64,000 bases of DNA from SXNM01 sp964586155 (GTDB lineage: Bacteria > Myxococcota_A > UBA9042), in assembly GCA_964586155.1 (NCBI GenBank), contig CAZPHC010000030.1, positions 1 to 64,000 of the forward strand, read 5' to 3'. Position numbers and translations under genes: made by a program. The notes beneath the pieces are model-generated. The model had not been told where the DNA came from. It saw nothing but the letters and a program-made list of their open reading frames with translations, and did not search any database. Positions 42,805 through 51,076 of this stretch are shown here, one piece after another. Each line of letters begins with the position of its first letter. Within the stretch, counting starts at the first letter, position 1.

Positions 42805-43173
42805 CTACGCCTTGAGGATCTCGGTCTCGATGATCTCGCGGTGGTACAGGCTGCCGCGGAAGCCGACGACCCGTTCGATCTCACGCCCCTTCTCGAGGTA
42901 GAGCACCGTCGGCGTCGCCATGACGCCAAAACGCTGCGCCACCTTGGGCGCGTCGGCGATGTTGACCTCGACGACCTTGATCTTGCCGTCGAATTCGGTG
43001 GCGAGGTCGATGACGATCGGCTCGAGCATCTTGCACGGGCCGCACGTCGGGCTCCAGAAGTCGATCATGACCGGCTGCGTCGAGCGCAGGATCTCGGCCT
43101 CGAAGTTGCGATCGTCCACATGCACCGGCATCACCTTCGGTTTGCCGGCAAAAAGAGTCTGCAGCCATCCCAT
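42805..43173 (-). CDS. Thioredoxin
   Basis: 122 residues. Active site W-S-P-T-C-G-P-C-K near residue 45 gives the thioredoxin CGPC redox pair, with the buried Asp in MIDFWS and the cis-proline in MATPTVLYL. It reduces protein disulfides in the cytoplasm. There is a short N-terminal extension (about 20 residues) before the fold. GGAGGG precedes the ATG at 43173. Divergent from dinB with a 118-bp gap. Confidence 0.93.
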   Translation of the reverse strand: MGWLQTLFAGKPKVMPVHVDDRNFEAEILRSTQPVMIDFWSPTCGPCKMLEPIVIDLATEFDGKIKVVEVNIADAPKVAQRFGVMATPTVLYLEKGREIERVVGFRGSLYHREIIETEILKA

Positions 43174-43291
43174 CGAACCCTCCGTGGCGGGCGCAGCGCG
43201 CGTCGCACATGCAGCGTGGAGACGCCGCGGGCGCGCAACGTTACGCTGCCCCGCGTCGGCCGTCACGGCGAAGCGAGGATCGCAGGGAGCG

Positions 43292-44404
43292 ATGACGACG
43301 CAGCGCAAGATCATCCACGTCGACATGGACGCGTTCTACGCCTCGATCGAGGTGCGCGACGATCCGTCCCTGCGCGGCCGACCGATCGCGGTCGGCGGCA
43401 AGGCGAGCGCCCGCGGCGTGATCGCGACGTGCAGCTACGAGGCGCGGGCCTTCGGTGTCCACTCGGCGATGTCGTCGGCGCGGGCAATGCGCCTGTGCCC
43501 GTCGCTGCTGATCCTGCCGCCCCGCTTCGCCGCCTACCAGGCGGCGAGCCGGACCATCCGCGCGATCTTCGCCCGCTACACCGACCGGATCGAGCCGCTG
43601 AGCCTCGACGAGGCGTACCTCGACGTCAGCGGCAGCCCGCACCACGAGGGCAGCGCCACCCGGATCGCCGCGGCGATCCAGGCCGCGATCGCCGCGGAGA
43701 CGGGCCTGTCGTGCTCGGCGGGCGTCGCGCCGAACAAGATGCTGGCCAAGGTCGCGAGCGATTGGAACAAGCCCGGCGGCCTGACGGTGATCCGGCCGCA
43801 GGACGTCGCCGCGTTCGTCCGGGACCTGCCGGTCGGCAAGATCCACGGCATTGGCCCCAAGGGGCGCGCCCGGCTCGAGGCGCTCGGGGTCAAGACCGCC
43901 GGCCAGATGCAGGCGCTGACGCTGGCCGAGCTCGAGGCGCAGTTCGGCTCCTGGGGCGCGCGGCTGCACCAGCTCTGTCGCGGCGAGGACGACCGCGAGG
44001 TCGTCACCGAATGGGAGCCACGCCAGGTCTCGATCGAGCGCACCTTCGCCGTGGACTTCGTCGACCTCGACGCCGCGTTGCCGACGATCGAGGCGATGAC
44101 GGCGCAGCTGCGTGAACGGATCGCGACCAAGGGCCTCGCGCCGCGGATCCGCGGCCACAGCGCCAAGCTGCGCCTCAGCGACTTCCACACCTCGAGCGCC
44201 GACGCCCGGGGGCGTCTGGTGCCGACGACGGACGACCTGCTCAACCTGCTGCTGCGCCTGCACAACGCCAGGCCCGGCCCGATCCGCCTGATCGGCCTCG
44301 GCGTCCGCCTCGATCCACCGCGCGGCGGCGGCCGCCAGCTCGACCTCTTCGACGAACCCCAGGTCGCGACCACCGATCCCGCCGGAGACGACGACCTGGA
44401 CTGA
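43292..44404 (+). CDS. dinB: DNA polymerase IV (Y-family)
   Basis: 370 residues. Metal-binding motifs HVDMDAFYASIEV at the N-terminus and LSLDEAYLDVS near residue 107, steric-gate region included, plus the helix-hairpin-helix GKIHGIGPKGRARLEALG mark a translesion polymerase. A C-terminal QLDLFDE fits a beta-clamp binding motif. The ATG at 43292 is preceded by AGGGAG. No SOS box was recognised in the 118-bp region upstream. Confidence 0.95.
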   Translation: MTTQRKIIHVDMDAFYASIEVRDDPSLRGRPIAVGGKASARGVIATCSYEARAFGVHSAMSSARAMRLCPSLLILPPRFAAYQAASRTIRAIFARYTDRIEPLSLDEAYLDVSGSPHHEGSATRIAAAIQAAIAAETGLSCSAGVAPNKMLAKVASDWNKPGGLTVIRPQDVAAFVRDLPVGKIHGIGPKGRARLEALGVKTAGQMQALTLAELEAQFGSWGARLHQLCRGEDDREVVTEWEPRQVSIERTFAVDFVDLDAALPTIEAMTAQLRERIATKGLAPRIRGHSAKLRLSDFHTSSADARGRLVPTTDDLLNLLLRLHNARPGPIRLIGLGVRLDPPRGGGRQLDLFDEPQVATTDPAGDDDLD

Positions 44405-44522
44405 GGCCCGAGCCACCGACGCGCCGCGCGAATCTGCCCCGATGGCCGGCGCGCGTGCATTTCGTCCTTGCGGTGACGGCGTGGGCCGCGCATCCTCCCC
44501 GCCCCTCGGCTGGGAGGCCCTG
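44405..44522. other. Intergenic gap
   Basis: 118 bp between dinB and the next plus-strand lipoprotein. It contains a GGGAGG ribosome-binding site just before 44523 and no other recognisable element. Confidence 0.4.
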
Positions 44523-45599
44523 ATGAACACGCGCGCCACGATCTCTCGACTCGCCCTGACCTGGGCCGCACTCGCCGCGACGCTCGTCGGCTGCTCCGAC
44601 GACAGCAGCAGCGGAACGAACGTGCCCGCCACCTACGGCGACGCCAGCGCCGACGCCAGCGCGTCCGACGCGAGCGACGGCACCGGCGACGGCGCCACCG
44701 TGGAGGATGGCGCGGGCGAGGATGACGCCGGCGCGGACAGCGCCATCGCCGACACCGGCGTCGCGGACACCGGCGCCGCAGACACCGGCACGGCCGACAC
44801 CGGCGCCGCGGACACGAGCTTCCCCGACGGCTTCTTCGATCCCCCGGACGAGACCGACGACGCCTCGGCGCCGGACACCGCGGACGTGCAGGAACCCGTC
44901 GGCGGACCGGTCGGCGAGCTCTACGCACATACCGCGACCGAGCTCTACCGCCTCGATCTCGACCTGTCCAAGCTCACGTTCGTCGGCAAGTTCAGCTTCG
45001 ACAAGAACGGCGGCGACGTGAACGACATCGCCATCGACCGCTTCGGCACGCTCTACGCCGTTGGCGTGGCGGCCGCGTATGTCTGCGATCGCGAGACGGC
45101 GGCCTGCAAGTACCTGGCGAAGCTGCCCGTCAGCTACAATGGCCTGACGTTCGTGCCCGACGGCGTGGTGGATCCGGTCGAGGAGGCCCTGATCGGCATG
45201 GGCGCCGACGGCTCGTGGAACTGGATCAAGCTCGTCGCCGGCAAGGCCACGATCAAGAAGCTCGGCGAGTTCGGCGGCACCTGGGTGACGTCGGGCGACG
45301 GCTTCTCGGTCTTCAGCATCGGCACGTTCGCCACGATCAAGGGCAAGGGCAACACCGACAGCCTGGCCGAGATCGACCCCAAGACCGGCAAGCTGCTCAA
45401 GATCATCGGCGAGACCGGGGTCACGGGCCTGTTCGGCTTTGCCTGGTGGAGCGGCAAGTTCTACGCCTTCTCGAAGGCCGGCGACCTCTACACGCTCGAC
45501 GTCAAGACCGGCAAGGCGACCAAGGCCACCAACATCCAGATGCCCAAGGGCAAGTCCTGGTACGGCGCTGGCGTCAGCACCCGCGCAGCCGGCGGCTGA
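44523..45599 (+). CDS. Lipoprotein with acidic repeat linker and a propeller-like domain
   Basis: 358 residues. The lipobox ends LVGC, and about 110 residues of Asp/Ala/Gly/Thr-rich linker follow, including four DTGxA units. The C-terminal ~240 residues (ELYRLDLDLSKLTFVGKF, DIAIDRFGTLYAV, FAWWSGKFYAFSKAGD) look like a beta-propeller with repeated strand patterns. Two cysteines (VCDRETAACKYL) may pair. No enzyme motif was seen. GGGAGG lies just before the ATG at 44523; an earlier ATG at 44442 would add a non-signal-like stretch. Function unknown. Confidence 0.7.
   Translation: MNTRATISRLALTWAALAATLVGCSDDSSSGTNVPATYGDASADASASDASDGTGDGATVEDGAGEDDAGADSAIADTGVADTGAADTGTADTGAADTSFPDGFFDPPDETDDASAPDTADVQEPVGGPVGELYAHTATELYRLDLDLSKLTFVGKFSFDKNGGDVNDIAIDRFGTLYAVGVAAAYVCDRETAACKYLAKLPVSYNGLTFVPDGVVDPVEEALIGMGADGSWNWIKLVAGKATIKKLGEFGGTWVTSGDGFSVFSIGTFATIKGKGNTDSLAEIDPKTGKLLKIIGETGVTGLFGFAWWSGKFYAFSKAGDLYTLDVKTGKATKATNIQMPKGKSWYGAGVSTRAAGG
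44751..44810 (+). repeat. 15-bp tandem repeat, four copies
   Basis: The unit begins GACACCGGC followed by six variable bases and encodes Asp-Thr-Gly-x-Ala. Copies start at 44751, 44766, 44781 and 44796. A partial fifth follows. Being a multiple of three, copy-number change would lengthen the linker without a frameshift. Confidence 0.85.
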
Positions 45600-45614
45600 T
45601 CGCAGCCAACGCCG

Positions 45615-47201
45615 CTACTTGCAGCTCGGCTTGAGGGCGCCCTTGCACGCGCCTTCGCCGTCGCAGGCGTCGTCACTCGTGCAGGCGTTGCCGTCATCAC
45701 AGGGCGAGCCATCCGGCAACGGCGCCTGGACGCAGCCGGCGGTCGCGTCGCAGCTGGCCGCATGACATGGGCTCTTCGGCTCGCAGCTCAACGGCGTGCC
45801 CTGGCAGAAGCCGAGCGAACACGTCGCGTCGACGATGCACGCCGTGCCCGGATCGCAGGGCACGTTGCTGCCGACGACCGGCGTCGCGACACAGCCGACC
45901 GTGCTGCAGGTCTGCACCTCGCAGGGCTGCCCCTGCGGGCAGGCGTCCTTGCCGACGCAGATGCCGCCGCCGTTGCAGGCGTCGCCGCTGGTGCAAGCGA
46001 GGCCGTCGTCGCACGCGACGCCCTTGCCTGCGTTCTGCGGCTTGCACGCGCCCGCGCCGTCACAGAGGCCGATCGCGCACGGCGGCGTGCCGCCGGGGCA
46101 CGGCGTGTTGAGCGGCTTGGGCGTGGTGGTGCAGGCCCCCGTGGCGCTGCAGGCCGGGATCGTGCACGGCGAGCCGTCCGGACACGAGATGCTGCCCTGG
46201 CAGGTCGCCGTCGCGCCCTGGCCGACGCACACGTCCGCCACGGTGCAGACGCGGCCGTCGTCGCAGAGCGAGCCCTGCAGGCGGTAGGCGCAGCTGGTCA
46301 GGTCGATCGGTGGCGCCTCCCCCGGCAACAGCTTGATCGCGTTGCTGAACTGGCCGTCGGCGCGTTGGACGCGGATCGTCTCGCCCTCTTCGATGAAGGG
46401 ACCGGACCAGACGACGCCCGCCTGCGACCAGCTGACGATCGTCGCTGGCCGCAGGTTGGCGCGCTTGACGAAGCCGCCGATCGGCCCGAGCGCGACGCCA
46501 TCCAGGCGCACATCGGTCGCGCCGTCGCGGGCCGCGCTCGCCAGCATCGGTCGGTCGGGATCGCCCTCGACCTGGCCGTCGTCGATGTTGATGAGCAGCG
46601 TCGTCGGCTCGTCGACCAGCGCGTCCTCGGGGCTGGCGGCGGGTCCTGGCGCGGGGTCGCGCTCCTTCATCGCCAGGGTCTTGCCCGCGAGGCAGGTCGG
46701 CGGCCTGGCCACGACGGCGCAGATCCCGGGGAGCGAGACCGCGAACTCGAACTGGGCGTGGGGCTTGGCCTTGCTCCGTGACGGCGCGAAGGTCGACGCG
46801 CCCTGCACTGCCGTCGCAGGCGCAGGGATGCCTTCGACCCAGAGCGCTGCGCGCGAGTCGGCCCAGACGCGCAGCTCGACGCGCAGCTCGCCCTCGAGGT
46901 CGTTGAGGACAAAGACGTTGTAGTAGTCGTCCGGCATCGGCGCGTCGTCGCGCAAATGCCAGTCGTTGTGGACAAAAAGCCGATCGCCGTCGCGGCCGAC
47001 GTGGACGACGGAGAACACGCCCTTGACACCCGCGCTGGGGTACTCGTCGCAGCGGACGCCGTCACCACCATGCAGACCATCGACGAGCAGCCGATCATCA
47101 CACGCCGCCGCCGGCTCGGAGCAGCCTGCGCTCGCGACGATGGCGACCATCCCGAGGCCGAGCAGCCTGTGCCAACCGTGGTGCGTCGTTCGGTGGCCCA
47201 T
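45615..47201 (-). CDS. Lipoprotein with unknown N-terminal domain and cysteine repeats
   Basis: 528 residues. The signal ends ASAGC. Residues ~40-300 form a domain I do not recognise (VFSVVHVGRDGDRLFV, YYNVFVLNDLEGEL). From about residue 310 come CDDG/CT repeats like those at 1-490 and 36310-32340. The last repeats, such as CDDGNACTSDDAC, are close to textbook. GGGAG precedes the ATG at 47201. It is convergent with the 44523 gene, with only 15 bp between stops. Its surface role is unknown. Confidence 0.8.
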   Translation of the reverse strand: MGHRTTHHGWHRLLGLGMVAIVASAGCSEPAAACDDRLLVDGLHGGDGVRCDEYPSAGVKGVFSVVHVGRDGDRLFVHNDWHLRDDAPMPDDYYNVFVLNDLEGELRVELRVWADSRAALWVEGIPAPATAVQGASTFAPSRSKAKPHAQFEFAVSLPGICAVVARPPTCLAGKTLAMKERDPAPGPAASPEDALVDEPTTLLINIDDGQVEGDPDRPMLASAARDGATDVRLDGVALGPIGGFVKRANLRPATIVSWSQAGVVWSGPFIEEGETIRVQRADGQFSNAIKLLPGEAPPIDLTSCAYRLQGSLCDDGRVCTVADVCVGQGATATCQGSISCPDGSPCTIPACSATGACTTTPKPLNTPCPGGTPPCAIGLCDGAGACKPQNAGKGVACDDGLACTSGDACNGGGICVGKDACPQGQPCEVQTCSTVGCVATPVVGSNVPCDPGTACIVDATCSLGFCQGTPLSCEPKSPCHAASCDATAGCVQAPLPDGSPCDDGNACTSDDACDGEGACKGALKPSCK

Positions 47202-47228
47202 GGCGGACTCCCGGCGGCGGCCGCCGCG

Positions 47229-50200
47229 TCAACTCTCCGTGATCTTGGTCGACTGTCCGGCGGTGCCCGAAGGCTGGGGCCGATCAGCGAAGATGTCCTG
47301 GATCCGCATCTTGGTCTTGCTCGGGTCCTTGGTGACCTCGAGGCCCCGCTCCGTCAGCGGGAACTCCTCGGTTCCACCCCACTTTCCCTCGTCCTTGGGC
47401 AAGCCCACCGTGTACTTGTAGCGGACGGACGTGCCGCGCGGGAAGTCGAAGACGCCGGTCCAGATCTTGTCGCCGGCGACCTTGTCGCCCTCCTTGCCGT
47501 CGTCCCGCAGCGCGACCTTGTTCGGCACCCACTTGGTCTTCATGCCGAGCTTGGGGTGGTTGCCCGTGATGTAGACGATGCCCTTGCCCTTGGGCGGGGG
47601 GAACGTCTCGATCCAGCCAAAGAGGTCGAGCTTGATGGCGCTCTCGCTGACGTCGACCTCGAAGGTGCAGAAGATCGCGTTCGTCGCGTCTTCGACCAGG
47701 TACTTCGACTCGAGCGTCGGGGCGGTGTCGACGTTCTTGCCGTTCTTGCGGTAGGCCAGCCGGACCTCGATCGGATCGCCCTTGACCAGGCCGAGGTCGG
47801 CCCACGGCAACAGCACCTCGATCAGCTTGCCGCCCGCGACGGGGCCGCCGACGGTCCCGGTGAAGGACGAGGTCGGCGTCGACTCCCACGCGGTGCTGCC
47901 ATCGGATTTGCGCCACTCGGGCGTCGCCTTGCCGCCGCCGATGACCACGCGCAGCTCGCGCGCGGCGCCCTTGCCCTTCATCGCCAGCGCCAGGCCGCCG
48001 CGTCCGGTGGCCACCGCGGGATCCTCCTGGAACTGCCCGGTCTTGGCGTCGATGATGTGCTTGTGCCCAAGGTAGACCAGCAGCTCGCCGTTGGCGTTGC
48101 TCAGGTCGAAGTTGTGCTGCACGCCGAGGTACAGGCCCTTGTCGTCCCAGCCGTAGAAGACCGTCGCGATCCAATCGTCCGGGTTGGCCTGGGCGTCGTT
48201 GGTGTCCGAGTCGAAGAAGAAGCCGCCTTGCGCGCCCCACTCGCTCTCGTTGGGCAGCAGCTTGCCGTCGAGCACCGGCGGCGCGGTGAACGGCCCGGGC
48301 GGCACCTGCTCTGTCGCCTGGATCAGCGGCTTGAAGTCGGGCAGCGGGATCTCGGCCTTGCCCTGCAGCTTCAACGCCGCGTTCATGTGCTTGTACATGC
48401 CCGCCAGGTGGGTGCGGAACGCCTGATCGAAGGGCGAGTCGTCGTTGGACGGGCTGGTCATGTCGGCGCCGTACCACCAGAACCAATCCGAGCCCTCGGC
48501 GGCGTACATCTCGTCCCAGGCGAACCAGACCTCGTGATTCAGCGTGCCTGGCGCGTTCGGCGGCGGCGTGTACGGATCAGGCTGCGGCAGTCCGGACGCC
48601 TGCAGCGCCTTGCGCGCCGTCAGCAGGTAGCCCCATGCGGCGTTCTCCTCGCTCTCGCCGATCCAGACCGCGAAATTGCCGCCGATCCAGCTTCCTGGGA
48701 ACAGCGGCTCGAGCTCCGGCAGCTTCGCCAGGGGATGCGGCGGCACGTTGCGCGTCGGGTTGCCGTCGATGTACTCCGAGCCCGTGACGGTGATCAGCTC
48801 GCCGGACTCCTGCAGCGCGCTCAACTTGCTGTAGAGCTTCTGGAAGAAGCCGACGCCGTCGTGCTCGACAGCGAAGGTCTCCCAGGCGTTCTCGCCGTCG
48901 AGGATCAGCGTGATCACGCGGTCCGCCGCGCCGAAGACCGGGGCCTGGGACGTCACGTTCTTGATCAGGTCGTTCGCGGCGTCCTCGCCGCTGAGGCCCT
49001 GGTACTTGAAGCCGATGTCGTTGGACTGGTTGGTGTTGCGGAAAAAGACGCCCAGCTCGTCGCTGGCGTCGCCGGCGTCGCCGCTGGCCTTGTCGACGTC
49101 GACCATGAAGGGGCCGACCGGCGCGCCTCCCGGCGTCTGGCCCGACTTCTCCATCACCTGCTGGTCGGTCGCGACCCAGGTCACGCCGTGCTTGACGAAG
49201 TGCTGGACGACGTCCTCGGCCACCGAGCCCTCGCCGGGCCACATGCCGTGCGGCTTGAAGCCGAACGTCTGCTGGAAGTACGCCACCGCGCGGCCGACCT
49301 GCGCCGCCGCGTCGCTGGGGTAGGCGTAGGTCTGCGCCGGCTTCGGATCGAAGGGCTGGCCCTGGGCCATGAGGTTGGTGTCTTGCACCAACGGCAGGAT
49401 CGGGTGGTAGTAGGGCGTCGTCGTCAACTCGATCTGGCCCGTCGGCTGGCCCTTGCTGCCGAGCTCGGTCCGGTACGCCATCTGCTTGTGGATCGGCACC
49501 ACCGCGGCCATGATCTTGTATTCTTCCGCGACGATGCGGTTGGCCAGCTGCTCGCTGAGCGGCACCTTCAGCTGGAAGGTCCCGTCCGGCTTGGCGGCGA
49601 TGATGTCGGTGAGATCCACGGTCTCGCCCGTCGCCAGCTTGACCGGCCCGAGCAGGAAGTCCGGATCCATCCAGGCCAGCTCGAACCAGATCTTGAGGCC
49701 GAGGTAGTCCTGCTGGGTCAGGGTCGCCGGGTTCTTGTCGCGCAGCGCCGCGTAATCGGGGAAGCGCTTCATCAGCACCGGCGAGGTCGAGACGCAGGAC
49801 CAGGGGTCGGCGTAGAGCAAGCCGAGTTGCTTCTCGGTCGCGGCCTGCGGCGTGGGCGAGGGCTCGAGCAGCAGGTCGATCCAGGGATCGGTCCTGCCCT
49901 TCCACTTGGCCAGGAACGCGGCGGTGTCGACCGTATTGGTCTTGGTGTTGACGAAAGGCCCGAGGCGCTCGACGTAGTAGGCCTGCAGCTGCGCGAGCAG
50001 CACCGCCGTCAGGTTCATCGTCAGGTGCACGTCGGGGAACGGCAGCAGCCGCGACGCCATGTCGTAGTAGTCCTTGGTCGCGTGCTTGCGCACCCACGGC
50101 GAGGTGAGCTGGCCGGCGATCGGGTCCTCATAGGTCGGCTGGTGCTGGTGGAACAGCAAGTGCAGGTAGACGGTCCGCTTGATGATCGCCTTGCGCTTGC

Positions 50201-50942
50201 TGCCGTCGAGCGGCTCGTCGTCGATCGCGACGAGGCCCTTGACCAGCGCGGTGTAGGTCAGCGAGGGGTTGATCTTGACGTTGGGATCGAGCTTGAGCGC
50301 GACGAAGCGCGGATCGTCAGCCAACGCGGCGCTCAGCACCGGCACGGTCGAGGCGTTCGAGCCCTGGATCGTGTAGACCTTGGCGCAGGCCGAAGTGCCG
50401 CTGCACAGCGCGCTGGCGGCCGTCGGCGGCTTGTTGAAGCGCACACGCACGCCGACACCGTCGGGCGAGAACGCGCTCTCGACCTTGAGCGTACCCGCAG
50501 GCCAACTCGGCGTGACGTCGGCGCTGGTGGTGTCGCCCGCGTCGACCGCGGCGTCAGCGCTGTCCGCCCCCGTGTCGGCGGTGTCGGCGAGCGTGTCACC
50601 GCCGTCGTCGACAGAGGCCGCATCCTCCGCGACGGCGCCGTCGTCGGGCGTGGCGACATCACCTGCGACATCCAGCGGATCGGCGGCGTCGGGCGCCGAC
50701 GTGTCGAGCGCTGCGGCGCTGTCGAAGCTGCCGACGTCGCCGACGTCGAGACCAGCTGCGCCATCGAGCGCCTGGTTGTAGATCGCGGCGGCGTTGTTGC
50801 CGCCCGGGCCCGCCGACGGCAGGCCGTTGCGAGCCTGTTCGCCGGGCATCTCGGCGCAGCCGCCCACGAGCGCGGCGAGCGCGGCGAGCGCGGCGGCCGC
50901 GACGGCGCCAACGGACGGCAATCGGGCTGAACGAATCGACAT
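47229..50942 (-). CDS. GH57 amylase/amylopullulanase-like lipoprotein with DOMON-like and CBM20 domains
   Basis: 1237 residues. The lipobox ends VGGC, then an Asp/Ala-rich linker to about residue 140. The GH57 barrel starts with HLLFHQHQPTY near residue 267, has the nucleophile Glu region GMWPGEGSVAED near residue 572 and the acid/base motif ILDGENAWE near residue 683, as in amylopullulanase-type GH57. A glucodextranase/DOMON-like domain (~887-1080) and a starch-binding CBM20 (~1117-1214; ITGNHPKLG and RYKYTVG) follow. GH57 acts on alpha-1,4/1,6 glucans with retention. ATG at 50942 has GGAGG upstream. Confidence 0.88.
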   Translation of the reverse strand: MSIRSARLPSVGAVAAAALAALAALVGGCAEMPGEQARNGLPSAGPGGNNAAAIYNQALDGAAGLDVGDVGSFDSAAALDTSAPDAADPLDVAGDVATPDDGAVAEDAASVDDGGDTLADTADTGADSADAAVDAGDTTSADVTPSWPAGTLKVESAFSPDGVGVRVRFNKPPTAASALCSGTSACAKVYTIQGSNASTVPVLSAALADDPRFVALKLDPNVKINPSLTYTALVKGLVAIDDEPLDGSKRKAIIKRTVYLHLLFHQHQPTYEDPIAGQLTSPWVRKHATKDYYDMASRLLPFPDVHLTMNLTAVLLAQLQAYYVERLGPFVNTKTNTVDTAAFLAKWKGRTDPWIDLLLEPSPTPQAATEKQLGLLYADPWSCVSTSPVLMKRFPDYAALRDKNPATLTQQDYLGLKIWFELAWMDPDFLLGPVKLATGETVDLTDIIAAKPDGTFQLKVPLSEQLANRIVAEEYKIMAAVVPIHKQMAYRTELGSKGQPTGQIELTTTPYYHPILPLVQDTNLMAQGQPFDPKPAQTYAYPSDAAAQVGRAVAYFQQTFGFKPHGMWPGEGSVAEDVVQHFVKHGVTWVATDQQVMEKSGQTPGGAPVGPFMVDVDKASGDAGDASDELGVFFRNTNQSNDIGFKYQGLSGEDAANDLIKNVTSQAPVFGAADRVITLILDGENAWETFAVEHDGVGFFQKLYSKLSALQESGELITVTGSEYIDGNPTRNVPPHPLAKLPELEPLFPGSWIGGNFAVWIGESEENAAWGYLLTARKALQASGLPQPDPYTPPPNAPGTLNHEVWFAWDEMYAAEGSDWFWWYGADMTSPSNDDSPFDQAFRTHLAGMYKHMNAALKLQGKAEIPLPDFKPLIQATEQVPPGPFTAPPVLDGKLLPNESEWGAQGGFFFDSDTNDAQANPDDWIATVFYGWDDKGLYLGVQHNFDLSNANGELLVYLGHKHIIDAKTGQFQEDPAVATGRGGLALAMKGKGAARELRVVIGGGKATPEWRKSDGSTAWESTPTSSFTGTVGGPVAGGKLIEVLLPWADLGLVKGDPIEVRLAYRKNGKNVDTAPTLESKYLVEDATNAIFCTFEVDVSESAIKLDLFGWIETFPPPKGKGIVYITGNHPKLGMKTKWVPNKVALRDDGKEGDKVAGDKIWTGVFDFPRGTSVRYKYTVGLPKDEGKWGGTEEFPLTERGLEVTKDPSKTKMRIQDIFADRPQPSGTAGQSTKITES

Positions 50943-51076
50943 CTCCTGACCTCCTCGAGCCGAAGATAGCAGAGCCGTCCGGCCGCGTCGCGGGTGCAAA
51001 CGCAAACGGCCGCCGCATCTCGCGATGCGGCGGCCGTTGCAGGTCGGAGGCTCCCGACGGGACGCGGGGCCGTGGC
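50943..51076. other. Intergenic region before the GH57 gene
   Basis: 134 bp on the same strand between the di-haem protein stop and the GH57 start. A short repeat of the word GCGGCCG and inverted copies occur near 51010-51040, possibly a hairpin, but no convincing terminator or promoter is seen. Confidence 0.3.

Noticed and set aside
46956..50930. Open plus-strand frame of 1324 codons
   Set aside because: Antisense to the GH57 gene, with no domain-like sequence; a shadow.
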